From assembly GCA_031413415.1 (NCBI GenBank), contig JANOET010000273.1, positions 1-7,762 on the forward strand: a stretch of DNA of 7,762 nucleotides, given 5' to 3'. This stretch comes from UBA668 sp031413415 (GTDB lineage Bacteria > Actinomycetota > Acidimicrobiia > Acidimicrobiales > Ilumatobacteraceae). Made by a program: the position numbers and the translations under genes. The notes under the pieces were generated by a model, which saw nothing but the letters and a program-made list of their open reading frames with translations, did no database searches and had not been told where the DNA came from. Shown one piece after another: positions 1 through 5,755 of the stretch (position 1 is its first letter; the number at the start of each line of letters is the position of its first letter).

Positions 1-815
1 TCGGCGTCGCTCATCTCGTCGTAGCACTCCTTCAGCGACAGCACACCGAAGGCCACGTGACGCGCCTCGTCGCTCATCACGTAGCGGAGGAGCTGCTTCA
101 GCAACGGCTCGGTGGTCATCTGGTGCTGGAAGCCGAACGCCGCGAGGGCCAGGCCCTCGACCATGATCTGCATGCCGAGGTAGGTCATGCCGAGGTAGGT
201 CATGTCCCACCGGCTGTCGTTGATGATGTCGTCGAGCAGCATGCGCAGGTGCACGTTGACCTGGTACTCGCCCCCGAGCTTCTCTTCCAGGTAACGAGCG
301 AAGACCTCGACATGGCGAGCCTCGTCGACCACCTGGGTGCTGGCGTACAGCTTGGCGTCGTACCACGGCACGGTCTCGACGATCTTCGCGGTGCAGATGA
401 GCGCACCCTGCTCGCCGTGCATGAACTGGCTCAGGCTCCAGCGCTTGCTCTCGATGTTGAACTCGAGCCACTTCTTGTCGTCCCACTTCTCGACGGGCGT
501 ACCGATGAAGGTGTTGGGGTCGAGGCCGGTGCCGATGAGCTCGCGCTCTTCGATGGCGCACTTCTCGGCGTCGACGTCGAGGTGCCAGGGCAGGTCGGTG
601 GTGCCGTTCCACTGGCCGGTCTTGGCCTTCTCGTACAGCTTGCGCAGGGCCGGGCGCTGCAGCGAGTAGTCCCAGGTGAAGATGGTGTCGGCGTTGTTCT
701 TCACCACGTGCTCGATCTCGTTCGGATCGGCGTTCGGGATGGCGAGAATGGCGTCGATGTCGTTGATCTCGGACCGGCCGATGATCGCTTCGTTGGTGTT
801 GTGGGTGATGGTCAT
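1..815 (-). CDS. Ferritin-like diiron-carboxylate protein, probable oxygenase/oxidase (3' end outside window)
   Basis: The first 271 residues are visible; the C-terminus lies beyond the left edge. All six ligands of a ferritin-like diiron centre can be placed: Glu135 (GEQGAL), Glu165 and His168 (DEARH), Glu220 (MVEGLAL), Glu250 and His253 (a second DEARH). The 30-residue spacing between first and second ligands in each half resembles oxygenase subunits such as BoxB/PaaA more than bacterioferritin (about 33), so an oxidative enzyme is likelier than iron storage; this is inference from remembered spacings. No signal peptide is seen, so it should be cytoplasmic. The ATG at 815 has a good Shine-Dalgarno (AGGAG, 823-827) 7 bases upstream, just after the TetR stop, so the two genes form one transcript. 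A 5-residue tandem duplication (Met205-Met215) lies just before Glu220. Fold assignment is confident; the substrate is unknown. Confidence 0.85.
   Translation of the reverse strand, partial: MTITHNTNEAIIGRSEINDIDAILAIPNADPNEIEHVVKNNADTIFTWDYSLQRPALRKLYEKAKTGQWNGTTDLPWHLDVDAEKCAIEERELIGTGLDPNTFIGTPVEKWDDKKWLEFNIESKRWSLSQFMHGEQGALICTAKIVETVPWYDAKLYASTQVVDEARHVEVFARYLEEKLGGEYQVNVHLRMLLDDIINDSRWDMTYLGMTYLGMQIMVEGLALAAFGFQHQMTTEPLLKQLLRYVMSDEARHVAFGVLSLKECYDEMSDA
171..203 (-). repeat. Perfect 15-bp in-frame tandem duplication inside the diiron gene
   Basis: The 15-base unit gccgaggtaggtcat occurs twice in direct succession (174-188 and 189-203), and the preceding cat (171-173) extends the identity. 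On the coding strand it gives MTYLG-MTYLG-M. It is in frame and lies 5 to 15 residues before iron ligand Glu220. It looks like a recent slippage duplication because the two copies are identical at the base level. Confidence 0.9.
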
Positions 816-828
816 TGCAGGGCTCCTG

Positions 829-1446
829 TTACTGACGGATGAGTGGTGCGAATGATGGAAGGACGAATGCCGCGATGAAGGCCCGGGCGCTGTCGTGGTC
901 GCCGAGGTCGACGTGGTCGGACGGGGCGAGGAAGTAGCTGATGACGAGGCGGGCCAGCAGTTCGACCAACCGAGCACTGTCGCGGCGCGGCAGGTACTCG
1001 TCGACGAGGGGCACCAGGAAGACGGTGGCGACGCGGATGATGCGCGGCAGGCCGTCGACGGTGAGCGACGTGAGGGTCTCGCCCGGTTCGGTGGCGAGCA
1101 TGACGGCGAGGTGGGCGTCGTCGCGAAGTTCGTGTGTGGCGGCGACGACGGTGGCGACCAGGAGGTCTTCCAGGGAGTCGGCGTGCGCGAGGTGGCCGGC
1201 CAGACGGGTGAAGAAGTCCTCCAACTCGCGCACCCGCAACGCTTCGAACAGCACATCCTTGCCGCCGGGGAACATGCGATAGAGGGTGGCGCGAGACACC
1301 CCCGCCTCGCCCGCGATGTCGTCGATGGTGAGCTTGGACATGCCCCACCGCTCGACGCAGCACTTGGCTGCGTCGAGGACACGAGCCTCGACCCCAGAGT
1401 GATTGATCCCCGCGGCGGACTCGGCAGCAGGAGCCGGGTTCGTCAT
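829..1446 (-). CDS. TetR/AcrR-family transcriptional repressor
   Basis: A 205-residue protein with the canonical N-terminal TetR DNA-binding domain. The stretch from about residue 20 to 70 contains LTIDDIAGEAGVSRATLYRMF followed by GGKDVLFEAL, the classic helix-turn-helix with its recognition helix. The remaining ~135 residues are the divergent ligand-binding/dimerisation domain, so the effector cannot be read. A GTG at 1458 would add four residues, but it sits inside the predicted -10 box. The ATG at 1446 lies 8 bases after that box and was chosen, implying a leaderless or nearly leaderless mRNA. The gene precedes the diiron-protein gene by 13 bases, so the regulator probably controls itself and that enzyme through the palindrome at 1461-1475. 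Confidence 0.93.
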   Translation of the reverse strand: MTNPAPAAESAAGINHSGVEARVLDAAKCCVERWGMSKLTIDDIAGEAGVSRATLYRMFPGGKDVLFEALRVRELEDFFTRLAGHLAHADSLEDLLVATVVAATHELRDDAHLAVMLATEPGETLTSLTVDGLPRIIRVATVFLVPLVDEYLPRRDSARLVELLARLVISYFLAPSDHVDLGDHDSARAFIAAFVLPSFAPLIRQ

Positions 1447-1454
1447 GGGGTGAG

Positions 1455-1484
1455 ACACTAAGACGGATTCCGTCTCACCGTCAA
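1455..1484 (-). promoter_or_regulatory. Predicted promoter of the TetR-diiron operon
   Basis: Read on the minus strand, TTGACG (1484-1479) is followed after 18 bases by TAGTGT (1460-1455). An overlapping TTGAC just upstream makes a TTGACTTGACG run. Transcription would start around 1448-1446, at or next to the ATG at 1446. The -35 is good and the -10 keeps only the TAnnnT core. Predicted from sequence only. Confidence 0.55.
1461..1475. promoter_or_regulatory. 15-bp palindromic operator, probable TetR-regulator binding site
   Basis: agacggattccgtct consists of perfect 7-base arms (agacgga / tccgtct) around a single central base. It fills most of the spacer between the predicted -35 and -10 of the adjacent TetR gene, where a dimeric repressor would block RNA polymerase. 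Size, symmetry and position are typical of TetR-family autoregulatory operators. The assignment to this regulator is inferred from adjacency. Confidence 0.65.
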
Positions 1485-1516
1485 GTCAAGATGTCGCGGC
1501 GGCGCTCGATTCCCAG

Positions 1517-1756
1517 CTACTCCGGCGTCGCGTCGACGGACACGACCTTGCTCCCGGCGGGCACGGCATCGTCGACGAGCGAGCGAACGAACGCGATGGC
1601 ATCGGCCTCGTCGGTGACGCCGACGTGCTCGACGAGGGTCACCGCCCTCGAACCCCGGGCATGTTCGACGGCACCGAACACGTGGTTGAGCGCGTCCATC
1701 TCGTGCTCGTGCGGCACCTTCTTCAACTCGACCACCACGCGGACCGCGTAGGCCAT
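1517..1756 (-). CDS. Small conserved-looking protein of unknown function (79 aa)
   Basis: I do not recognise a family. The protein alternates strand-like and helix-like segments: AYAVRVVVELKKV (strand), DALNHVFGAVEHA (helix), SRAVTLVEHVGV (strand), DEADAIAFVRSLVDDA (helix), SKVVSVDA (strand). This suggests a small alpha/beta fold. It is acidic, has no cysteine, no signal peptide and no membrane segment, so it should be cytoplasmic. The ATG at 1756 lies 4 bases after the universal stress protein stop, indicating translational coupling in the same transcript. Reading-frame quality (GC3 bias, clean start and stop, operon spacing) supports a real gene. It is the last gene of the block, before the TetR promoter. 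Confidence 0.7.
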   Translation of the reverse strand: MAYAVRVVVELKKVPHEHEMDALNHVFGAVEHARGSRAVTLVEHVGVTDEADAIAFVRSLVDDAVPAGSKVVSVDATPE

Positions 1757-1760
1757 CCGA

Positions 1761-2219
1761 TCAGCCGCCTGTCGTGTTGACGATCAGCAGGTTGCAGGGA
1801 CAGTGGTGCGAGATGCGATTGGGCACGCTGCCGAGCATGAACCGCTTCATCCCGGACATGCCACGGTTGCCGACGACGATGAGGTCGGCACCGACCCGCT
1901 CGGCCACCGCGAGCAGCGCATCGGCCGGGTCGCCACTGGTCACGTGCGATTCGGCGCGCACACCGCCCGCCACCGCGTCGGCGAGCACTGCCTCGACGAC
2001 GCTCTCACCGCTCTCCTGCAGCCCTTCGTTCAGTCGCTCGAGGTCGACCACCGGCCCGCCGTGGCTGGCCGCCACCGCAGCCATGCCGAGCGACACGTTC
2101 TGATAGGCGTGGACCACGTGGAGCGTTCCGCCGCCCGCCTGGGCCAGGGCCATGGCGTGTTGGACGGCGATCTTCGCCGTGTCCGATCCATCCGTCCCGA
2201 CCACGATGTTCGCGTACAT
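1761..2219 (-). CDS. Universal stress protein (UspA family)
   Basis: A 152-residue single-domain USP beginning MYANIVVGTDGSDTA, the usual first strand with the Asp of the nucleotide pocket. Near the C-terminus it carries the ATP-binding signature G-x2-G-x9-G-S (Gly117, Gly120, Gly130-Ser131) and a SHHCPCNLLIV ending typical of ATP-binding actinobacterial USPs. Such proteins act in the cytoplasm under hypoxia, starvation or other stress; the specific role here cannot be read. An in-frame GTG at 2237 would add six residues, but the family's normal N-terminus matches the ATG at 2219. No clear ribosome-binding site favours either. The gene starts 21 bases after the DUF1996 stop (3 with the GTG) and is followed closely by the 79-aa gene, so it appears to be part of the five-gene transcript. 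Confidence 0.93.
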   Translation of the reverse strand: MYANIVVGTDGSDTAKIAVQHAMALAQAGGGTLHVVHAYQNVSLGMAAVAASHGGPVVDLERLNEGLQESGESVVEAVLADAVAGGVRAESHVTSGDPADALLAVAERVGADLIVVGNRGMSGMKRFMLGSVPNRISHHCPCNLLIVNTTGG

Positions 2220-2240
2220 GGTCGGGCATTGTGACACAGA

Positions 2241-3146
2241 TCAGCCGGTCTTCCGCCCGGAGGTGATGCCGCAGACGACCTCACGGTGCAGGCACAGTCG
2301 AACCTCGCGGGCCAGACGCTCCTGATCCCAGCCGTTCATGAAATCGGCGTGGCCCGACGTGAGCCCACCGCTTGCCAGTTCGAGCCCGCCGACGGGGCCG
2401 GACACCGGGTACTCGACGCTGAACTGCAGCTGCGGCACGGGCACCGGGAAACCCACAGGACACCGACCCTTCGAGCTGTAGGCGACATGAGCATGGTGGT
2501 CGTCGCTGTCGAGGTCGGTGCCGTTCCAACAGTCGGGGAACGTCACGAGGAGGCGAAGGTCGCGGCCCTCACCACAGGTGGGTGGGAGCACCTCTCGCAG
2601 GCTCCCGGCGCCGCACGACCAGGCAACGATCGAGGTCGGCTGGTCCTTCGTGGCTCCGGCATTACCGGCGACCATCACCAGCCCTCGCGGGAAGGGTTGC
2701 ACCGTGGTGGGGTCGACGTCGATTCCCGGTCGGTAGTACGCAGTGCTCTTCACCGGCGTGAGCATCTCGCCGTCGCGCAGCAATGCCGGCGCCCAGTACG
2801 CCGCTTTGTCGAGCTGCTGATCGCACGTGGTGCCGTGCCCAGCCAGCGACTCGACGGTGCTGTCGGCGTCGACGCCGTCGTTGCCGAAGAACACATGGAG
2901 GTGACTCGCCCCCGGCTGACCCGGGTACACGATGGGGTCGTCCATCGCCGCGTGGCTGTAGTCGCATTCGACGACGAACTGCGGCACCGCCCCCTGCGGT
3001 CCGGCGATCGGGCGATCTGGCTGGCCCAGGGAGGTGCCGTCGGTGTGGACGTGCTGGTGCTCGGTCGCGGGTGTCGCCGTGCGACCTTCGTCGCGACAGG
3101 CGACGAGCAGCACGGCGAGCACCCCGACGAGCGCGGTTCGACGCAT
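2241..3146 (-). CDS. DUF1996-domain lipoprotein
   Basis: A 301-residue exported protein. The N-terminus is a short signal peptide with an LVAC lipobox, giving lipidated Cys17. Next comes a linker with an HxHxH cluster (His30, His32, His34). The DUF1996 domain spans about residues 55 to 275 and shows the family blocks DPIVYPGQPGASHLHVFFGN (70-89), YWAPAL (117-122), FPDCWNG (203-209), HVAYSSKGRCPVGFP (220-234) and GHADFMNGWD (265-274). Eight mature cysteines (61, 108, 178, 191, 206, 229, 285, 292) could form four disulphides, fitting an extracytoplasmic location. The biochemical role of DUF1996, known from fungi and actinobacteria, is not established. The gene starts 9 bases after the beta-helix gene and lacks a strong ribosome-binding site, suggesting translational coupling. 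Confidence 0.88.
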   Translation of the reverse strand: MRRTALVGVLAVLLVACRDEGRTATPATEHQHVHTDGTSLGQPDRPIAGPQGAVPQFVVECDYSHAAMDDPIVYPGQPGASHLHVFFGNDGVDADSTVESLAGHGTTCDQQLDKAAYWAPALLRDGEMLTPVKSTAYYRPGIDVDPTTVQPFPRGLVMVAGNAGATKDQPTSIVAWSCGAGSLREVLPPTCGEGRDLRLLVTFPDCWNGTDLDSDDHHAHVAYSSKGRCPVGFPVPVPQLQFSVEYPVSGPVGGLELASGGLTSGHADFMNGWDQERLAREVRLCLHREVVCGITSGRKTG

Positions 3147-3155
3147 TGCGGCCGA

Positions 3156-4592
3156 TCAGCGACTGGGGCTCTTCGCCGGCACCAGGATGGCGCCGACGTT
3201 CACCGTGTAGGGCACGTCGGTGGCCGGCTTGGCCGGTGCGGTGGCTGCGTCGGGCATGTTGTCCTGATCCTGCAGCTCGGGTAGCACGGCCTTCTGCCAG
3301 TCGACCGAAGGCGGCGCCGTCTGGGCATCGACCAGCCACTGCGCGATGTTGTACTCGCCGTCCTTCCAGTCGCCGACGCCGGTGCCGTCGCACGGCGCCA
3401 GGGTTTGCAGGTTGTTCGGCAGGCTGGTCCCGATGTTGTTCCGACTGAAGCAGTTGCCGAGCGTCGACACGTCGGTGCTCACCGAGGCGACCATGATGTC
3501 GGCGAGACGGTTACCGGCGACCACGTTGTCGAGCACTCGGTTCTCCTGCGAGTCCCACAGCAGCGGGCCACTCGGCTTCGTGGGCGCCTGAAGCTTCTGC
3601 TCCTCGCAGGGCGTGTCCCATTCGTCCTTGGAGGGCATCTCGTCGTTGGGGTCCTCCTCCAGGAACGGCACCAGCCCGATGCCGGTCTTGTCGTGGTCGT
3701 AGACGAGGTTGCGTTCGATCTCGTTGAGCACTCCACCCGCGACGAGGATGCCGTTGCCCATGGCGAGGATGGCGACGTCGATGGCCGGGGTGTCGTCCTG
3801 GTTGTTCGAGAACACCTCGTTCCCGACGATCGTGGTGGCGCGGTTCGGGTAGCAGAGCTCGTAGCTGCCGCTGTTGGGCACGATGCCCGCCCGGTTGAAC
3901 CGGAAGATCGAGTTGACGATGTTCAGGTTGCCACCCGAGTTGGTGCCCGAGTAACCGAGACCGTTGTGCTCACTGACGATGTCGTCGATGACGGCGTTGC
4001 ACGGGAAACACTCGCCGATGTAGATGCCGGCGTCGGGACTGCCGGCGGCGTAGATGTGCTCGAGTTGGCCGTTGATGCTGTCGAACGCGTAGACCCCGTA
4101 ATCGCCCGTCCGGTAGCTGGTGAGGTAGGAGCCTCGATAGCCGTCGGCGCCGGTCCAGAAGAATCCGTTGTTGGTGTAGTCGATGGCGGTCATGTTCTCG
4201 ATGGCGACGCCGTTCGCGCCGAGCACCCGGATGCCATTGTCGAGTTCGAGGTTGCCGTCGAGGACCACCTTGTTGCGGTCGAGGCCGCGGATGGTCAGGT
4301 GGTCGGTCTCGACCTGCACGGCCTCCTGGTAGGTGCCCTCTGCAATGAGGATGAGCGCGCCCGGTGCCGCTGCATCGACGGCTTCCTGGATGGTCGGGAA
4401 GTCGGCCGGCACCTCGATGATGCCGTCGTCGGCGGCCGTGGTGTCGCTGGCCGGCGTGGTGTCGCTGGCCGGCGCCGAGGTGGGCGCGGCAGTGGTGGGC
4501 GCGGCGTTCTTGTCTCCACCGCATGCGGCGAACAGCAGCGCCGCCGCAACGGTGCCGGTGAGGAGGCGATGGATGGTGGTTCGACGTTGCAT
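3156..4592 (-). CDS. Right-handed parallel beta-helix lipoprotein (NosD/pectate-lyase-like fold)
   Basis: A 478-residue surface lipoprotein. Residues 1-24 are a signal peptide ending in the lipobox FAAC (Cys24). Residues 28-55 form a Thr/Ala/Pro/Ser-rich linker with internal repeats. The beta-helix starts with the usual N-cap (VPADFPTIQEAVDAAAPGA, then LILIAEGTYQEAV, 61-92) and continues through repeated coils rich in NxI, GI and N-G ladders (for example DNGIRVLG, NNGFF, DAGIYIG, NRAGIV, GNGILVAG, KTGIGLV) to about residue 385. Such folds occur in polysaccharide-active enzymes and in NosD, the copper-site maturation protein of nitrous oxide reductase. No catalytic residues can be assigned. 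ATG 4592 was chosen because GGGAGA (4602-4597) lies just upstream; a TTG at 4622 lacks this and would spoil the signal peptide. It follows the cupredoxin gene by 42 bases. Confidence 0.87.
   Translation of the reverse strand: MQRRTTIHRLLTGTVAAALLFAACGGDKNAAPTTAAPTSAPASDTTPASDTTAADDGIIEVPADFPTIQEAVDAAAPGALILIAEGTYQEAVQVETDHLTIRGLDRNKVVLDGNLELDNGIRVLGANGVAIENMTAIDYTNNGFFWTGADGYRGSYLTSYRTGDYGVYAFDSINGQLEHIYAAGSPDAGIYIGECFPCNAVIDDIVSEHNGLGYSGTNSGGNLNIVNSIFRFNRAGIVPNSGSYELCYPNRATTIVGNEVFSNNQDDTPAIDVAILAMGNGILVAGGVLNEIERNLVYDHDKTGIGLVPFLEEDPNDEMPSKDEWDTPCEEQKLQAPTKPSGPLLWDSQENRVLDNVVAGNRLADIMVASVSTDVSTLGNCFSRNNIGTSLPNNLQTLAPCDGTGVGDWKDGEYNIAQWLVDAQTAPPSVDWQKAVLPELQDQDNMPDAATAPAKPATDVPYTVNVGAILVPAKSPSR
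4438..4473 (-). repeat. Two perfect 18-bp tandem units in the lipoprotein linker
   Basis: The unit gtggtgtcgctggccggc occurs twice back to back (4438-4455 and 4456-4473), encoding repeated P/A-A-S-D-T-T in the linker. Just beyond, gtgggcgcggc recurs at 4480-4490 and 4495-4505 (TTAAPT region). These are expansion-prone repeats in a flexible surface spacer. Confidence 0.85.
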
Positions 4593-4634
4593 GGGTTCTC
4601 CCGATCGGTTGCGGTGGCTCAATGGGACGATCGC

Positions 4635-5063
4635 TCAAGGGGCGGTGACGATGACGGTGCCGACCATCCCGGCCCTCTCAGAACCGTGGATGGTGCAGTA
4701 GTAGACGTAGGTGCCGGGACGGTCGAAGACCCGTGCGTATGAATCGGTGAGGTCGAACTCGGCTTCGAGCACGCCCCAGGTGACGGCCTCAGGGTCGCCT
4801 GCGGGCACCACGTTGTGGGGGTTCCGACCGTTGTTGGTGAAGACCACCTCGGTGCCGGCGACGACCTCGAGGGTCTCGGGCAGGAAGGTGTTGTCGATCG
4901 ACGAGACGTCGACGGACTCACCGTTCGCGGGGAACGTGGCGACGCTGGTGGTCTCGGGTGGTGCCGTCGTGGTGGCGGCGAAGCTGTCGACGGGGTCGGC
5001 CACACAGGCGGAGAGCGCGACCGCACACGCAAAGCTGAAGACGTGCGTCGAGATGCGCGGCAA
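4635..5063 (-). CDS. Cupredoxin (plastocyanin/azurin-type) copper-binding lipoprotein
   Basis: A 142-residue exported type-1 copper protein. The signal peptide ends at lipobox LSAC (Cys20), followed by a Thr/Pro/Ala linker (30-45). The cupredoxin domain (about 50-142) carries the four type-1 copper ligands: His83 (NPHNV), Cys123 and His126 (YYCTIHG) and Met133 (AGMVG). It should carry electrons or bind copper on the outer face of the membrane; its redox partner is not in the window. The TTG at 5063 was chosen because GGGGGAG (5075-5069) lies 5 bases upstream and this start gives a proper signal peptide. The frame is open much further upstream, but that stretch overlaps the divergent membrane-protein gene and does not look like protein. 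It is the first gene of the five-gene block. Confidence 0.9.
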   Translation of the reverse strand: MPRISTHVFSFACAVALSACVADPVDSFAATTTAPPETTSVATFPANGESVDVSSIDNTFLPETLEVVAGTEVVFTNNGRNPHNVVPAGDPEAVTWGVLEAEFDLTDSYARVFDRPGTYVYYCTIHGSERAGMVGTVIVTAP

Positions 5064-5068
5064 GACTT

Positions 5069-5075
5069 CTCCCCC
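5069..5075 (-). promoter_or_regulatory. Ribosome-binding site deciding the TTG start of the cupredoxin
   Basis: GGGGGAG on the minus strand, 5 bases before TTG 5063. An ATG that overlaps this site (5077-5075) opens a different frame, so it cannot start the cupredoxin. Confidence 0.7.
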
Positions 5076-5086
5076 ATTGATGCCGT

Positions 5087-5108
5087 TCCGGCGACCGGAC
5101 TCTAGTGT
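5087..5108. promoter_or_regulatory. Divergent control region with overlapping -10-like boxes and a small inverted repeat
   Basis: The 52-base gap between the cupredoxin and membrane-protein starts holds actctagtgt (5099-5108). It reads TAGTGT rightwards (5103-5108), 7 bases before GTG 5116, and TAGAGT leftwards (5104-5099) towards the cupredoxin operon. Next to it, tccgg-cga-ccgga (5087-5099) is a perfect 5-base-arm inverted repeat that could be an operator. No good -35 box is seen for either direction at standard spacing; a TTGATG at 5077-5082 is 20 bases from the rightward -10. Tentative. Confidence 0.4.
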
Positions 5109-5115
5109 GCGCAGT

Positions 5116-5748
5116 GTGATCGCCGACGAAACGGTGGAACCGGCCCCCACCCCTCGAACCGGGCCGATCTGGGTCGTCGCGTTCGCCGCGCTGGTGGTGT
5201 GCACCAACGTCGCCGGCGCCGCGTGGGCGTCGCTCGACGACGAACATCCGCTGAAACTGCTGATGCTGTCGTCGCGCAATCGCTACCTCGTCCTGACAGT
5301 GCCCTCGGTGTCGTCACCGCTGGCCTGGGCGCTCGTCGGCACGCTGCGGCTGCTCGTCGCCGCCGCCGTGTGCCACATGATCGGCCGCTGCTACGGCGAC
5401 CGCGCGTTGCGCTGGTTCTGGCGTTTCCTGGGCATGCCCCAGGAGCAGGTGGCGAAGTTCGAACAGTCGGTCGCCAAGGCCGAGTGGTTCGTCGTCCCCT
5501 TCTTCGTGGGCAGCAACATCGTGTGGGCACTCACCGGAGCGGCCGCCACCACGTGGAAGCGACTCGCACCGATGTTCGCGATCGGCGTGGCGATCCGCCT
5601 GGTGCTCATCTGGTGGCTGTCGAAGGCGTTCGAGAGCGAGTTGCGCAGCGTCATCGAGTGGACGAACCGGTACCAGTTGTGGATCATCGGCATCTCGATC
5701 GCCCTCGTCGTGCTCGTCAACGTCCGCAACTTCCGCCGGGGCAGCTGA
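5116..5748 (+). CDS. Multi-pass membrane protein, weakly DedA/VTT-like
   Basis: A 210-residue protein with about five hydrophobic segments: residues 18-38, 66-90, 124-144, 150-168 and 187-203. The segment HPLKLLMLSSRNRYL (45-58), before a membrane span, and the G-S-N...G-A-A region before the fourth span recall DedA/SNARE-associated (VTT) proteins, which include lipid scramblases/flippases, but the match is by eye and weak. No signal peptide is cleaved and it should sit in the cytoplasmic membrane. GTG 5116 was chosen because it lies 7 bases after TAGTGT, as in a leaderless mRNA; GTG 5107 overlaps that box. It is the only plus-strand gene and is divergent from the cupredoxin operon, so the two may share control. 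It ends 7 bases from the dapB stop, with no room for a terminator between them. Confidence 0.8.
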   Translation: MIADETVEPAPTPRTGPIWVVAFAALVVCTNVAGAAWASLDDEHPLKLLMLSSRNRYLVLTVPSVSSPLAWALVGTLRLLVAAAVCHMIGRCYGDRALRWFWRFLGMPQEQVAKFEQSVAKAEWFVVPFFVGSNIVWALTGAAATTWKRLAPMFAIGVAIRLVLIWWLSKAFESELRSVIEWTNRYQLWIIGISIALVVLVNVRNFRRGS

Positions 5749-5755
5749 ACCGTGG

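Noticed and set aside
57..842. 261-aa plus-strand open frame opposite the diiron gene
   Set aside because: The opposite strand encodes all six diiron ligands; this frame is compositionally biased and featureless.
1447..1458. Upstream GTG start adding four residues to the TetR protein
   Set aside because: The GTG is part of the predicted -10 TAGTGT and would not be in the transcript.
1485..1516. GC-rich stretch after the 79-aa gene as an intrinsic terminator
   Set aside because: The gcgccgccgcg run does not form a continuous stem and no U-tract follows.
2286..3284. 332-aa plus-strand open frame opposite the DUF1996 gene
   Set aside because: Antisense shadow of a recognised domain with conserved motifs; its own translation has no family features.
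4593..4622. TTG start extending the beta-helix protein by 10 residues
   Set aside because: The strong GGGAGA site points to ATG 4592, and the extension would place charged residues before an already complete signal peptide.
3405..4742. 445-aa open frame on the plus strand opposite the beta-helix gene
   Set aside because: It is Val/Asp/Gly/Arg-rich antisense translation of a well-supported lipoprotein gene; no domain, no ribosome-binding site, and it runs into the cupredoxin gene.
4711..5115. Longer N-terminus of the plus-strand membrane protein, open back to 4711
   Set aside because: It would overlap almost the whole cupredoxin gene antisense and adds sequence without hydrophobic or domain features.
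5064..5279. Longer N-terminus of the cupredoxin from 5279
   Set aside because: It overlaps the divergent membrane-protein gene, and the signal peptide plus ribosome-binding site place the start at TTG 5063.
5749..5755. Terminator between the convergent membrane-protein and dapB genes
   Set aside because: Only 7 bases separate the stops and no hairpin with a U-tract is seen.
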